Source: CALJFL01 sp039964455 (GTDB lineage: Bacteria > Pseudomonadota > Gammaproteobacteria > Pseudomonadales > Halieaceae). From it: a stretch of 64,000 nt of DNA. Below the pieces are notes generated by a model that did not search any database, had not been told where the DNA came from, and saw nothing but the letters and a program-made list of their open reading frames with translations. A program made the position numbers and the translations under genes. Where the stretch lies: positions 124,001 through 188,000 of the forward strand of contig JBDVXK010000004.1 of assembly GCA_039964455.1 (NCBI GenBank), in the 5' to 3' direction. Positions 1 to 8,907 of the stretch are shown in pieces. Numbering within the stretch: the stretch's first letter is position 1; the number at the start of each line of letters is the position of its first letter.

Positions 1-1466
1 GCCGTCCCTACGAGGCCGTGCCATTGCGGTTTCGACTAACCGAGGATGAGCGAGCCCGGTTGGCGGTCAATCGTCACCGCCTGCCCGGGGTCGTGGTTGA
101 CGCACAGCTGCTGCGGCACTATCCCCATGGCGAGTTATTTTCCCATGCCCTGGGCTATGTGGGCAGGATCAACGAGCAGGAATCGTGGGTACTGGATGAG
201 ACCGACTATCGCGGTACTTTTCATGTTGGCAAGGTGGGTGTGGAGAAATTCTACGAAGACTTGCTGCACGGGACAGTGGGTTATCAGAATGTAGAGACCA
301 ATGCGCATGGGCGGGTGTTGCGCGTGCTGGAGCGGCACGACCCCTTGCCCGGGGCGGACCTGGTTTTGCATCTGGATATCGAACTTCAGCGCACCGCCTA
401 TGAGGCATTCGAAGGGCGCCGCGGTGCACTGGTAGCGATTGATCCCCTGACAGGCGGCATCCTGGCGTTGGTATCTACCCCCGGTTTCGATACCAATCTT
501 TTCGTCAATGGCATTAGCAGTACTGACTACAGCGCGCTGCGCGATTCTCTGGACGTGCCGCTGTTTAATCGGGCAGTACAGGGCCAGTATCCCCCGGGCT
601 CCACCGTGAAGCCGATGATGGGTCTCGCCGGCCTGGAATCAGGTCTGGTGACGCCAGAGTACACAGTCCCTGACCCCGGGTGGTATCGCCTGCCGGGTGA
701 CTCGCGCCGCTACCGGGACTGGATTCTCAAGATTCGAGGCACAGGTCATGCGCCCCGTGTGGATTTGAATATGGCCATTGCCGAATCCTGTGACGTCTAT
801 TTCTACGACCTTGCCCGCCGGCTCACTATAGATCGCATGTATGACTACCTCCATCCATTTGGCCTGGGTGAACGCACGGGTGTAGACACCACCAACGAGC
901 GCCGCGGGGTATTGCCATCCACTCGCTGGAAGCGCGATGCCATGGCCCAGCCCTGGTATCCGGGCGAGACGCTGAGCGCCGGGATAGGGCAGGGCTATAT
1001 GCTCACCACGCCAATGCAGTTGGCAGTGGCAACCAATGCGCTGGCGACGCGCGGTGAACATCGCAGCCCGCGGCTGGTGCGCAGCATTAATAACGAGTCT
1101 GTGGAGGCTCCGCTGCTGGAGCGGGTACCAGGCACGCCGGAGAATTGGGCTGCCGTGCACGAAGGTATGCATGCAGTGGTGCACGGTGCGCGGGGTTCAG
1201 CCCGCAAGATTGCCAAGGGCATTCAGTATGAAGTTGGCGGCAAGACCGGCACGGCGCAGGTAATCGGTATTGCCCAGAATGCGGTGTACAAGGAAGAAGA
1301 GGTCGCGGAGCGGCATCGTAACCACGGACTCTTTATTGCGTTCGCTCCCTACGACGCACCGACTATCGCGTTGGCCGTCATTGTCGAAAATGGTGGCGGT
1401 AGCAGTGCGGCTTATCCTATTGCACGCAAGGTTATGGACACCTGGCTACTTGGGGATGCGGGCTGA
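1..1466 (+). CDS. mrdA: Penicillin-binding protein 2 (peptidoglycan transpeptidase), 5' end missing
   Basis: PBP2 cross-links lateral-wall peptidoglycan with its glycosyltransferase partner RodA, anchored in the inner membrane and acting in the periplasm. The frame is already open at base 3 (RPYEAVPLRFRLTEDE, the pedestal region of PBP2). Compared with about 630 residues for the family, roughly 145 residues including the membrane anchor lie upstream of the window. The three transpeptidase motifs are visible: GSTVK with the nucleophile Ser codon at base 600, SCD at base 786 (the family uses SxD here), and KTGTAQ at base 1242. The stop overlaps the rodA start by one base (TGATG), the usual coupled mrdA-mrdB arrangement. 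The GTG at base 18 is internal and is not the real start. Confidence 0.96.
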   Translation, partial: RPYEAVPLRFRLTEDERARLAVNRHRLPGVVVDAQLLRHYPHGELFSHALGYVGRINEQESWVLDETDYRGTFHVGKVGVEKFYEDLLHGTVGYQNVETNAHGRVLRVLERHDPLPGADLVLHLDIELQRTAYEAFEGRRGALVAIDPLTGGILALVSTPGFDTNLFVNGISSTDYSALRDSLDVPLFNRAVQGQYPPGSTVKPMMGLAGLESGLVTPEYTVPDPGWYRLPGDSRRYRDWILKIRGTGHAPRVDLNMAIAESCDVYFYDLARRLTIDRMYDYLHPFGLGERTGVDTTNERRGVLPSTRWKRDAMAQPWYPGETLSAGIGQGYMLTTPMQLAVATNALATRGEHRSPRLVRSINNESVEAPLLERVPGTPENWAAVHEGMHAVVHGARGSARKIAKGIQYEVGGKTGTAQVIGIAQNAVYKEEEVAERHRNHGLFIAFAPYDAPTIALAVIVENGGGSSAAYPIARKVMDTWLLGDAG

Positions 1467-2605
1467 TGGGAGATTACGTCAGGCAGATGCCCGACGGCTC
1501 GGCCGACCTTGCCCGCCCCCCCAGCGCGGCTTCGAGGTTTCACCTGGACCTGCCCTTGCTGTTTCTGTTGATGGCGCTTACCGGCTATGGCCTGGTGGTG
1601 CTGTATAGCGCTTCCGGCCAGGACATGGGTGCTGTGGTTCGTCAGGGTCGTTACTTCCTCGTTGCCTATGTGGTGATGATTATCGCTGCCCAGATCAGCC
1701 TGGTCCGTTATATGCGCTGGGCACCCTGGTTCTATCTCCTGGGGGTGGGCCTGCTGGTCGCTGTCATGTTCTTTGGCGTAGGCGCCAAGGGCGCCCAGCG
1801 TTGGCTGTCCCTGGGCGGTTTCCGATTTCAGCCCTCGGAAATACTGAAACTGGTTGTTCCCATGACGGTGGGTTGGTATCTGGCCGAGCGTATTTTACCG
1901 CCGCGCTTTAAATACATTTGTGGGTCGCTACTCATCATAGCGATTCCCTCTGCACTTATTCTGCGCCAGCCGGATCTGGGGACGGCCTTGCTCATAGCGG
2001 CCAGCGGGATGTTTGTGGTGTTCATGGCGGGTATAGGTTGGCGATATATTTTTGGCGCCGTTGTCGTTGCCTTCGCCTCGGCGTGGCCAGTGTGGCTGTT
2101 TGTGCTCAAGGATTACCAGAAGCAGCGTATTCTCACACTGCTCAATCCCGAGAGCGATAAACTCGGAGCCGGGTGGAACATTATTCAGTCAAAGACCGCC
2201 ATTGGCTCAGGCGGCTGGGAAGGCAAGGGTTGGTTGGGCGGCACTCAATCGCAGCTGGATTTTCTGCCCGAGAGTCATACCGATTTTATAATCGCCGTAC
2301 TGGCAGAGGAATTTGGTTTGCGCGGTGTGCTGATGTTGTTGGTGATTTACCTGCTGATCCTGTTGCGCGGTTTCTGGATAGGCCTGCGCGCCCAGACCAG
2401 CTATGGAAGAATGCTGGCCGGCAGCCTCACACTGACGTTTTTCGTATACATTTTTGTTAACATGGGAATGGTCGCCGGTTTGTTGCCGGTTGTCGGCGTA
2501 CCTCTGCCATTGGTCAGTGCCGGAGGTACCTCGGTTGTTACGCTGATGGCCGGATTCGGCCTGCTTATGGCGGTCAGCACGGAGAAGAAAATTGTTACCC
2601 ACTGA
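1466..2605 (+). CDS. rodA: RodA, SEDS-family peptidoglycan glycosyltransferase
   Basis: RodA polymerises lipid II into glycan strands for rod-shaped growth, working with PBP2 in the inner membrane. The 379-residue protein has about ten hydrophobic segments and the SEDS signatures: FQPSEILKL in the first half, and SHTDFIIAVLAEEFG, which carries the conserved catalytic-region Asp. The last part (PLPLVSAGGTS) is the typical SEDS ending motif. The start codon overlaps the mrdA stop, so translation is probably coupled. A short hydrophilic N-terminal tail of about 28 residues precedes the first membrane segment, as in other proteobacterial RodA proteins. Confidence 0.97.
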   Translation: MGDYVRQMPDGSADLARPPSAASRFHLDLPLLFLLMALTGYGLVVLYSASGQDMGAVVRQGRYFLVAYVVMIIAAQISLVRYMRWAPWFYLLGVGLLVAVMFFGVGAKGAQRWLSLGGFRFQPSEILKLVVPMTVGWYLAERILPPRFKYICGSLLIIAIPSALILRQPDLGTALLIAASGMFVVFMAGIGWRYIFGAVVVAFASAWPVWLFVLKDYQKQRILTLLNPESDKLGAGWNIIQSKTAIGSGGWEGKGWLGGTQSQLDFLPESHTDFIIAVLAEEFGLRGVLMLLVIYLLILLRGFWIGLRAQTSYGRMLAGSLTLTFFVYIFVNMGMVAGLLPVVGVPLPLVSAGGTSVVTLMAGFGLLMAVSTEKKIVTH

Positions 2606-2664
2606 TAATTTCGCAGCAGCCTCAACCGGCTGTCCACAACCTGTTGGCTTACGAGCACCTTACT

Positions 2665-3660
2665 ATGCCTGAATTACTGAAAATGACGCTGGCCTTTTCC
2701 AGCCTCTGGTCTGCCCTGTCTTTTGGCGGCGACAACTACTCGGATAACGAGGCTGCCACGGCACTGATCGATGAAATGGTCGCGCAGGAGGGCTTTGAGC
2801 GAGAGGAACTGCAGCAGATTTTTGCCGACGCAGAACGCAAGGACAGTATTCTGGAGGCGATTGCCCGGCCTGCTGAGAAGACCAAGCCCTGGTATGACTA
2901 CCGCGAGATCTTTGTAACAGACAAGCGCGAGTCCCAGGGTCTGGAGTTTTACCGCGAGCACAGTGCAACCCTGGCCAGGGCTGAGAAGGAGACCGGAGTG
3001 CCGGCCGAAATCATCGTGGCCATCATTGGTGTCGAAACTTATTACGGGCGCATCACCGGCAGTTATCGGGTGATAGATGCGCTGTCTACCCTGGCCTTTG
3101 ACTACCCGCGACGGTCGGAGTTTTTTACCAAGGAACTGAAAAACTTTCTGGTCCTGTCCAGGGAGCAGGGCCTTGATCCGCTCACCCTGAAAGGGTCCTA
3201 TGCCGGTGCCATGGGTTATGGCCAGTTTATGCCCAGCAGCTATCGTGCTTATGCCATCGATTTTGATGGCGATGGTCTTACCGATATCTGGAACAACCCG
3301 GTCGATGCCATAGGCAGCGTGGCCAATTACTTCAAGGAGCATGGCTGGCGCCCCGGTGAGCAGGTTGTCGCTGCGGCGACCGCTGGCCCCGACGTAGGCG
3401 AAGAGTGGTTTGTGCGCACGCGGGCCGACCTCAAGCCCAAATTTACTGTGGCCGAATTTACGGCAGCCGGAATTACTACAGCCGACCAGCTGGACCCGCA
3501 GGCCAGCGCGGTGGCAATGAAGTTTGAGCTGGAAGAGGGTTATCAATACTGGCTGGGGCTGCACAACTTTTATGTCACTACCCGCTACAACCACAGCGCC
3601 ATGTACGCCATGAGCGTTTACCAATTGAGCCAGCGCATTGCCGCCGGGATTGCTGAATGA
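2665..3660 (+). CDS. mltB: Lytic murein transglycosylase B
   Basis: Cleaves the glycan backbone of peptidoglycan to give 1,6-anhydromuropeptides, in the periplasm. The catalytic Glu is seen in IIGVETYYGR, and the later segment AMGYGQFMPSSYRAYAIDFDGDGL is the MltB/Slt35 fold, including the Asp-rich EF-hand-like loop known in Slt35. I take ATG 2665 as start because it gives MPELLK followed by a hydrophobic stretch ending near SALSFGGD, a plausible though short signal sequence; the frame could also open at a TTG at 2644. No lipobox Cys is visible, so this is a soluble rather than lipid-anchored form. The stop overlaps the rlpA start by four bases (ATGA). Placement after rodA is conserved in Pseudomonas relatives. 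Confidence 0.93.
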   Translation: MPELLKMTLAFSSLWSALSFGGDNYSDNEAATALIDEMVAQEGFEREELQQIFADAERKDSILEAIARPAEKTKPWYDYREIFVTDKRESQGLEFYREHSATLARAEKETGVPAEIIVAIIGVETYYGRITGSYRVIDALSTLAFDYPRRSEFFTKELKNFLVLSREQGLDPLTLKGSYAGAMGYGQFMPSSYRAYAIDFDGDGLTDIWNNPVDAIGSVANYFKEHGWRPGEQVVAAATAGPDVGEEWFVRTRADLKPKFTVAEFTAAGITTADQLDPQASAVAMKFELEEGYQYWLGLHNFYVTTRYNHSAMYAMSVYQLSQRIAAGIAE

Positions 3661-4481
3661 GCAGAACCCCCGGCCTGGCGATTGCGTTGCTGATCGCCGC
3701 CCTGGTAAGTGCCTGTACCTCGCCAGATAAACAAACTGAGGCCGATGCCGGTACTGAGCCGGTTTCGCGTTACCCGAATGCGCACGACGGCGCCCCGGTA
3801 AAAACGATTGAGGCCAGGGAAGTCGTTGATGCAGTACCTCGCGCGGACCCTATACTGGCGGCGGGTAATAAAAGCCCCTACACCGTCAACGGTAAAACCT
3901 ACCAGGTGCTGGACGACTACCGCAACTACCGCGAGCAGGGCATCGCCTCCTGGTATGGCACCAAATTCGACGGCCACAAAACCTCCAATGGCGAGATATT
4001 TGACCTCTACGCCGCCAGTGCTGCCCACAAAACCTTGCCGATACCGACCTATGCGCGCGTGACCAACCTCGATAACAATCGCAGCGTGGTAGTGCGGGTG
4101 AACGATCGCGGCCCGTTTCACTCCGAGCGCCTGATTGACCTGTCGTATGGTGCGGCGGTCAAACTGGGCTATATGGAGCGCGGTACTGCGCCGGTAGAGG
4201 TGGAAGTGCTCAATATAGCGGGGGTCGACGACCGGCGCGGCAGTGGCGGTGATTATCGCTACCTGCAGCTGGGTGCCTATGGTGCAGAGGCCTCGGCCCA
4301 GCGCCTGAGGGATGAACTTGCCACCGTGGTTCCCGTGCCTGTTGTGGTCAGCCCGGTGGAGTCCAATGGCAAGCTGTTGTACCGGGTGCGTGTAGGCCCT
4401 GTGGCGGACAGCGAGGAGTTACTGTCCGTGCAGCAGTTGCTGGAGTCGGGCGGCTACGGTGCCGGCCAGCCGCTGCCCTGA
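3657..4481 (+). CDS. rlpA: RlpA, septal ring lytic transglycosylase lipoprotein
   Basis: Outer-membrane lipoprotein that cuts glycan strands lacking peptide stems during cell separation (activity shown for the Pseudomonas homologue). The 274-residue product has a signal peptide with lipobox LVSAC (Cys20), a double-psi beta-barrel domain starting near residue 95 (GIASWYGTKFDG) with likely active residues His124 and Asp150 (VNDRGPF), and a C-terminal SPOR domain from about residue 199 (YRYLQLGAYG) to 270 that binds denuded septal peptidoglycan. It overlaps mltB by four bases, so it belongs to the mrdA-rodA-mltB-rlpA-dacA operon. Confidence 0.95.
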   Translation: MSRTPGLAIALLIAALVSACTSPDKQTEADAGTEPVSRYPNAHDGAPVKTIEAREVVDAVPRADPILAAGNKSPYTVNGKTYQVLDDYRNYREQGIASWYGTKFDGHKTSNGEIFDLYAASAAHKTLPIPTYARVTNLDNNRSVVVRVNDRGPFHSERLIDLSYGAAVKLGYMERGTAPVEVEVLNIAGVDDRRGSGGDYRYLQLGAYGAEASAQRLRDELATVVPVPVVVSPVESNGKLLYRVRVGPVADSEELLSVQQLLESGGYGAGQPLP

Positions 4482-4575
4482 TTCAACAGGCCTTATGGTC
4501 TGGTTTTCTTTCGCTGGGCCGGTGCATGCGGTACCATCTCAGGCCTTCACCACCACTTCCACGGTTGCTTTTTTT

Positions 4576-5736
4576 ATGACTCGATTGTCCCTGTTGCTGG
4601 CCCTGCTTGTGCTGTCCTTTACCACCAGTGCAGCAACGATTATGCCCGCGCCGCCGCAGGTGGCCGCCCGCGCCTATATTCTCATCGATGCCAATAGTGG
4701 CGCCGTGCTGGCAGGCGAGAACGAGGATATGCCACTGCCTCCCGCCAGCCTCACCAAAATGATGACCAGCTATGTGCTGGCAGTTGAGATTGATGCGGGC
4801 CGCGTCAGCCGCGACGACATGGTGGTTATCAGTGAAAACGCCTGGTCGCAGAATCCCCTGTTCAATGGCTCTTCACTGATGTGGATCGAGCCTGGCAAGG
4901 ATGTCTCAATCGAAGATCTGGAGCGGGGAATCGTAATTTCCTCGGGCAATGACGCCACCGTTGCGGTCGCCGAGCACCTTGCCGGTAACGAGGCGGCGTT
5001 TGCAGACATGATGAATGGCCACGCCGAAGCGCTGGGTATGAAAGACTCCTGGTTTGTGAATTCACACGGTCTTCCCGATCCCCAGCACGTGATGACCACG
5101 CGTGATCTTGCCACACTGGCCGCCGCGATCATCACCGAGCACGCGGAGCACTACGCCATCTACAAGGAGCGTGAATTTACCTACAACGATATCCGCCAGT
5201 ACAACCGCAACAGTTTGCTGGGCGATGACCCCTCGGTAGATGGGCTCAAAACCGGTTACACCAAGGCAGCAGGGTATTGCCTGGTGGCTTCTGCTGAGCG
5301 CAGGGATATGCGGCTTATCGCAGTGGTTATGGGAACAAAAAGCCCCAACTCGCGTAAGAACGAAGCCAGAAGTCTGCTGAACTATGGCTTTCGCTTCTTT
5401 GAAACTGCGAAATTGTTTGAGGCGGGGCAGGAGCTGGACCAACCGCGAATCTGGAAGGGCCAGCAGGACTATCTTTCAGTCGGCATGGCTGAAGAGGCGA
5501 TGGTGACTTTGCCGCGGGGCCAGAAAAAGAAGCTGGATACCAACCTGGTGCTGCAGGAAGAAATTGTCGCGCCTATTGCGGTGGGTGACCCACTGGGTAC
5601 TGTGACCCTGAGTATAGAGGGTGAAGTGATTTACGAAGCCCCCGTTGTCGCATTACAAGCGGTAGAACCCGGTGGCTTTTTCGCCCGAATTTGGGATGTG
5701 ATACTGATGTGGGTCGCCAGCCTGTTCAGTGCCTGA
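4576..5736 (+). CDS. dacA: D-alanyl-D-alanine carboxypeptidase, PBP5/6 type
   Basis: Removes the terminal D-Ala from pentapeptide stems and so limits cross-linking. I chose ATG 4576, which starts a clear signal peptide (MTRLSLLLALLVLSFTTSAA); an in-frame opening at 4459 would run back into rlpA and adds a non-signal segment. In the 386-residue product the motifs are SLTK (Ser58, Lys61), SGN (123-125) and KTG (225-227, followed by YTKAAG). A beta-rich C-terminal domain follows from about residue 280, and the end (FFARIWDVILMWVASLFSA) is the amphipathic helix that tethers the protein to the outer face of the inner membrane. Same gene order as in other gammaproteobacteria. Confidence 0.96.
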   Translation: MTRLSLLLALLVLSFTTSAATIMPAPPQVAARAYILIDANSGAVLAGENEDMPLPPASLTKMMTSYVLAVEIDAGRVSRDDMVVISENAWSQNPLFNGSSLMWIEPGKDVSIEDLERGIVISSGNDATVAVAEHLAGNEAAFADMMNGHAEALGMKDSWFVNSHGLPDPQHVMTTRDLATLAAAIITEHAEHYAIYKEREFTYNDIRQYNRNSLLGDDPSVDGLKTGYTKAAGYCLVASAERRDMRLIAVVMGTKSPNSRKNEARSLLNYGFRFFETAKLFEAGQELDQPRIWKGQQDYLSVGMAEEAMVTLPRGQKKKLDTNLVLQEEIVAPIAVGDPLGTVTLSIEGEVIYEAPVVALQAVEPGGFFARIWDVILMWVASLFSA

Positions 5737-5753
5737 ATGGATAGTCGCCAACA

Positions 5754-6026
5754 ATGAGCCAGGATACCGAACCCCCCAAGATTGAATTTCCCTGCGATTA
5801 CCCGATCAAGGTGCTGGGTCGTAACGTGGAGCAGTTGCGGCCCGTAGTGATCGCCGTATTTGAGCAACACGCTCCCGGCTTTGATCATGATGCAATACTG
5901 GTAAAGAAGAGCAGCAAGGGTACCTTTCACTCGATAAATATCACTATCACAGCCACCGGCCCGGATCAGTTGCGGGCATTGCACGAGGACCTGATGGCCA
6001 CCGGTCTTGTGCAGATGGTCATTTGA
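5754..6026 (+). CDS. ybeD: YbeD/UPF0250 (DUF493) family protein
   Basis: A 90-residue protein of the DUF493 family, recognised from IEFPCDYPIKVLGR near the start and the ferredoxin-like, ACT-resembling fold. The biochemical role is not established; its fixed position between dacA and lipB in many gammaproteobacteria suggests a link with lipoate attachment or its regulation, but that is inference from gene order only. It lies 17 bases after dacA and 10 bases before the lipB start. Confidence 0.93.
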   Translation: MSQDTEPPKIEFPCDYPIKVLGRNVEQLRPVVIAVFEQHAPGFDHDAILVKKSSKGTFHSINITITATGPDQLRALHEDLMATGLVQMVI

Positions 6027-6036
6027 GTCAGCGGCG

Positions 6037-6657
6037 ATGAGCACCCCTATAGTCAGGGAGCTTGGCCTGGTGGACTACCAGCCCACTTTGGACGCCATGC
6101 GTCACTTTACCGATCAGCGCGGGCCCGACACCCCCGATGAGTTATGGCTGCTGCAGCACCCCAGGGTATTCACCCAGGGGCAGGCCGGCAAAGCCGAGCA
6201 CGTACTGGCGCCCGGAGACATTCCTGTGGTGCAGGTGGATCGCGGTGGCCAGGTGACCTATCACGGGCCCGGGCAATGGGTGGTCTACCTGCTTGTGGAT
6301 GTGCGCCGGCGTGGTATGGGCGTGAGATCGCTGGTGACCCTGATTGAGCAGAGCCTGGTGGCACTGCTTGCGGACTATCGAATAGAGGCCGCGGCCCGGG
6401 CTGATGCTCCCGGGGTGTATGTGGCTGGTAGCAAGATTGCATCCCTTGGTCTGAGGGTGCGACGGGGCTGCAGCTACCACGGGCTGGCGCTCAACGTCGA
6501 TATGGACCTGGAGCCCTTCCAGCGTATCAACCCCTGTGGCTTCGAAGGGCTTGAGGTGACGTCCATGGCTAACTGCCTGCCTGAGCAGGCCCTGTCCCTG
6601 GAACAAGTTGGGGTTCGACTTACCGAGATACTCGCAGCGCGACTAAATACAGGCTGA
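6037..6657 (+). CDS. lipB: Octanoyl-[acyl-carrier protein]:protein octanoyltransferase LipB
   Basis: Moves the octanoyl group from octanoyl-ACP to the lipoyl domains of the E2 and GcvH proteins, the first step of de novo lipoate synthesis. ATG 6037 gives a 206-residue protein of normal length; the in-frame opening at 6007 overlaps ybeD and is less likely. Visible are the substrate motif RGGQVTYHGPGQ (69-80) and the catalytic pair Lys133 (GSKIASLG) and Cys167 (INPCG). In many relatives lipA follows directly; here the next gene is prfC, so lipoyl synthase must be encoded elsewhere. Confidence 0.96.
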   Translation: MSTPIVRELGLVDYQPTLDAMRHFTDQRGPDTPDELWLLQHPRVFTQGQAGKAEHVLAPGDIPVVQVDRGGQVTYHGPGQWVVYLLVDVRRRGMGVRSLVTLIEQSLVALLADYRIEAAARADAPGVYVAGSKIASLGLRVRRGCSYHGLALNVDMDLEPFQRINPCGFEGLEVTSMANCLPEQALSLEQVGVRLTEILAARLNTG

Positions 6658-6693
6658 GCCCGCAAAGCGCTGAGTCCTGCCCTGCGACCGGCA

Positions 6694-6722
6694 CTGTAAG
6701 ATGTTCTGAAACGGCGTATAAT
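6694..6722 (+). promoter_or_regulatory. Likely sigma-70 promoter of prfC
   Basis: A perfect TATAAT stands at 6717-6722, 26 bases before the prfC start, followed by a GC-rich discriminator (CCGCGC). At 17-base spacing the -35 position reads CTGTAA, a weak match. A GC-rich discriminator next to the -10 box is typical of promoters under stringent control; that regulatory reading is inference. Confidence 0.6.
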
Positions 6723-6747
6723 CCGCGCATTTTTACCGGGACAACCC

Positions 6748-8325
6748 ATGTCAGAGCTCGCCCACGACATTGCATCACGGCGCACATTTGCCATTATTTC
6801 GCACCCCGATGCCGGCAAGACCACGATCACCGAAAAGCTGCTGCTACTGGGCAATGCCATACAGGTTGCCGGCTCGGTGAAGGGCAAAAAGGGGCCTCAT
6901 GCAACCTCCGACTGGATGAGCATGGAGCAGGAACGCGGTATTTCGGTGACCTCTTCCGTGATGCAGTTTCCCTACCGTGACCGCACGGTGAATTTGCTGG
7001 ATACGCCCGGGCACGAGGATTTCTCCGAGGACACCTACCGCACATTGACTGCCGTAGATTCTGCACTGATGGTAATTGACGGCGCCAAGGGTGTGGAAGA
7101 CCGCACCATAAAGCTGATGAACGTCTGCCGGCTGCGCGACACCCCCATCATCAGTTTTGTTAACAAGATGGACCGGGACATTCGTGACCCCATCGACCTG
7201 ATCGACGAGATTGAAAGCGTACTGGCTATCGAGGGAGCGCCTATCAACTGGCCCATTGGCATGGGCAGTTTCTTCAAGGGCGTTTACAACCTGTATACCG
7301 ACGTCATCCACAAATACACTGCCGGACAGGGCGCCGTATTGTCTGAGGATGATCGTATTGAAGGCCTTGATAGTCCGGAGGCCCGTGCGCTTCTGGGTGA
7401 GGACTATGACGACTTTGTTGAGGAAATCGAACTGGTCAGGGGCGCCAGCCACAGCTTTGACAGGGAGGCATTTCTGGCCGGCAAGCTGACCCCGGTTTTC
7501 TTCGGGACGGCGCTGGGTAATTTTGGCGTGCGGGAGATGCTGGATGATTTTGTGTCCTGGGCTCCCGCACCGCTCAACCGTGCGACCCTGGAGCGGGAGG
7601 TCGATGCGGAAGAGGACAAGTTCAGCGGCTTTGTTTTCAAAATTCAGGCTAATATGGATCCGCGCCATCGCGACCGCATTGCCTTCATGCGAGTCTGCTC
7701 GGGCAAATACAGCAAAGGCATGAAAATGCGCCACGTGCGCGTGGGCAAGGACGTCAAAATTGCCGATGCCGTTACCTTCAAGGCGGGAGAGCGGGTACTG
7801 GTTGAGGAAGCCGTGTCTGGCGACATCATAGGCCTGCACAATCACGGGACAATTCAGATCGGAGATACCTTCACCGGCGGTGAAGAATTGCAGTTTACCG
7901 GCATACCGCACTTTGCGCCGGAGTTGTTCAGGCGCATTCGGCTGCGTGATCCCCTGAAGTCCAAGCAGCTGCAGAAGGGCTTGCAGCAGCTGTCGGAGGA
8001 GGGCTCAACGCAGGTTTTTTCCCCGCTCAACTCTGCTGATCTTGTGGTGGGCGCTGTAGGGCAGTTGCAGTTTGATGTTGTGGCCTACCGCTTGAAGGAC
8101 GAGTACAAGGTTGAGGCGATCTACGAGCCGGTCAATGTCTACACCGCTCGCTGGGTGCACTGCGATGACGCTCGCAAACTGGAAGATTTTCGCAAGAAGG
8201 CGGCCGACCATCTGTCTATGGATGGCGGCGGCTACCTGACGTACCTGGCACCCACCAGGGTTAACCTGGGGGTGATGGAAGAGCGGTGGCCGGACATTGA
8301 GTTCCGTGCCACCCGCGAGCACTAG
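6748..8325 (+). CDS. prfC: Peptide chain release factor 3 (RF3)
   Basis: A GTPase that recycles RF1/RF2 from the ribosome after termination. The 525-residue protein carries the P-loop SHPDAGKTTITEK (18-30), the switch region DTPGHEDFSEDTYR and the guanine motif NKMDRD, and has the length and domain order of RF3 rather than EF-G. It has its own promoter-like sequence just upstream and no co-oriented neighbour downstream: the next gene is convergent, and the two stop codons overlap. Confidence 0.97.
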   Translation: MSELAHDIASRRTFAIISHPDAGKTTITEKLLLLGNAIQVAGSVKGKKGPHATSDWMSMEQERGISVTSSVMQFPYRDRTVNLLDTPGHEDFSEDTYRTLTAVDSALMVIDGAKGVEDRTIKLMNVCRLRDTPIISFVNKMDRDIRDPIDLIDEIESVLAIEGAPINWPIGMGSFFKGVYNLYTDVIHKYTAGQGAVLSEDDRIEGLDSPEARALLGEDYDDFVEEIELVRGASHSFDREAFLAGKLTPVFFGTALGNFGVREMLDDFVSWAPAPLNRATLEREVDAEEDKFSGFVFKIQANMDPRHRDRIAFMRVCSGKYSKGMKMRHVRVGKDVKIADAVTFKAGERVLVEEAVSGDIIGLHNHGTIQIGDTFTGGEELQFTGIPHFAPELFRRIRLRDPLKSKQLQKGLQQLSEEGSTQVFSPLNSADLVVGAVGQLQFDVVAYRLKDEYKVEAIYEPVNVYTARWVHCDDARKLEDFRKKAADHLSMDGGGYLTYLAPTRVNLGVMEERWPDIEFRATREH

Positions 8326-8807
8326 GCCAGCAACGCCTCAATATCAGCAGCGATGTCTGCCGGCTTGGTCTTTGGCGCATAGCGCTTGATGACATTGCCG
8401 GAGGCGTCGATCAGGAACTTGGTGAAGTTCCACTTGATAGCCTCGGTGCCCAGGGCGCCGGGTGCTTCGCTTTTCAGGTGTTTGAACAGTGGGTCGGCAC
8501 CGCTGCCGTTCACTTCGACTTTGCCGAACATGGGAAAGCTCACACCGTAATTCAGCTGGCAGAACTCAGTGATTTCACCGTTGCTGCCCGGATCCTGCTT
8601 GCCAAACTGGTTGCAGGGAAAACCCAACACTTCCAGACCCTGCTCGCGGTATTTCTCGTATAACTCCTCCAGCCCGGCAAACTGTGGTGTGAAGCCACAC
8701 TTGGAGGCGGTGTTCACAACCAGCAACACCTTGCCGTTAAAATCGCTGATGGGCCGGTCTTGCCCGGACGGGGTTTGGCAGCTGAAATCGAAAACGTTAG
8801 TACTCAT
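8322..8807 (-). CDS. Glutathione peroxidase family protein (Cys type)
   Basis: Thiol peroxidase reducing hydrogen peroxide and organic or lipid hydroperoxides. The 161-residue protein has the GPx signatures NTASKCGFTPQF with the peroxidatic Cys37 in place of selenocysteine, GFPCNQFGKQDPG, and KWNFTKFL. Cys-type bacterial GPx proteins usually take electrons from thioredoxin rather than glutathione, so the name marks the family and not the proven reductant. The gene is monocistronic, ends in a four-base convergent overlap with prfC, and has no signal peptide, so it should be cytoplasmic. Confidence 0.94.
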   Translation of the reverse strand: MSTNVFDFSCQTPSGQDRPISDFNGKVLLVVNTASKCGFTPQFAGLEELYEKYREQGLEVLGFPCNQFGKQDPGSNGEITEFCQLNYGVSFPMFGKVEVNGSGADPLFKHLKSEAPGALGTEAIKWNFTKFLIDASGNVIKRYAPKTKPADIAADIEALLA

Positions 8808-8907
8808 AGGGCTTTGTCACCTTGGCGCGTTTTAGTGAATGTCGAGGTTTTGTACGCAGGCTGAGACCGGGAAGATCATGTGGTTTCAGCTGACGTACCT
8901 GCTCTCG

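Noticed and set aside
2674..3624. 316-codon minus-strand open frame
   Set aside because: Antisense to mltB, which has clear catalytic motifs.
6844..7911. 355-codon minus-strand open frame
   Set aside because: Antisense to prfC; a by-product of GC-rich codon use.
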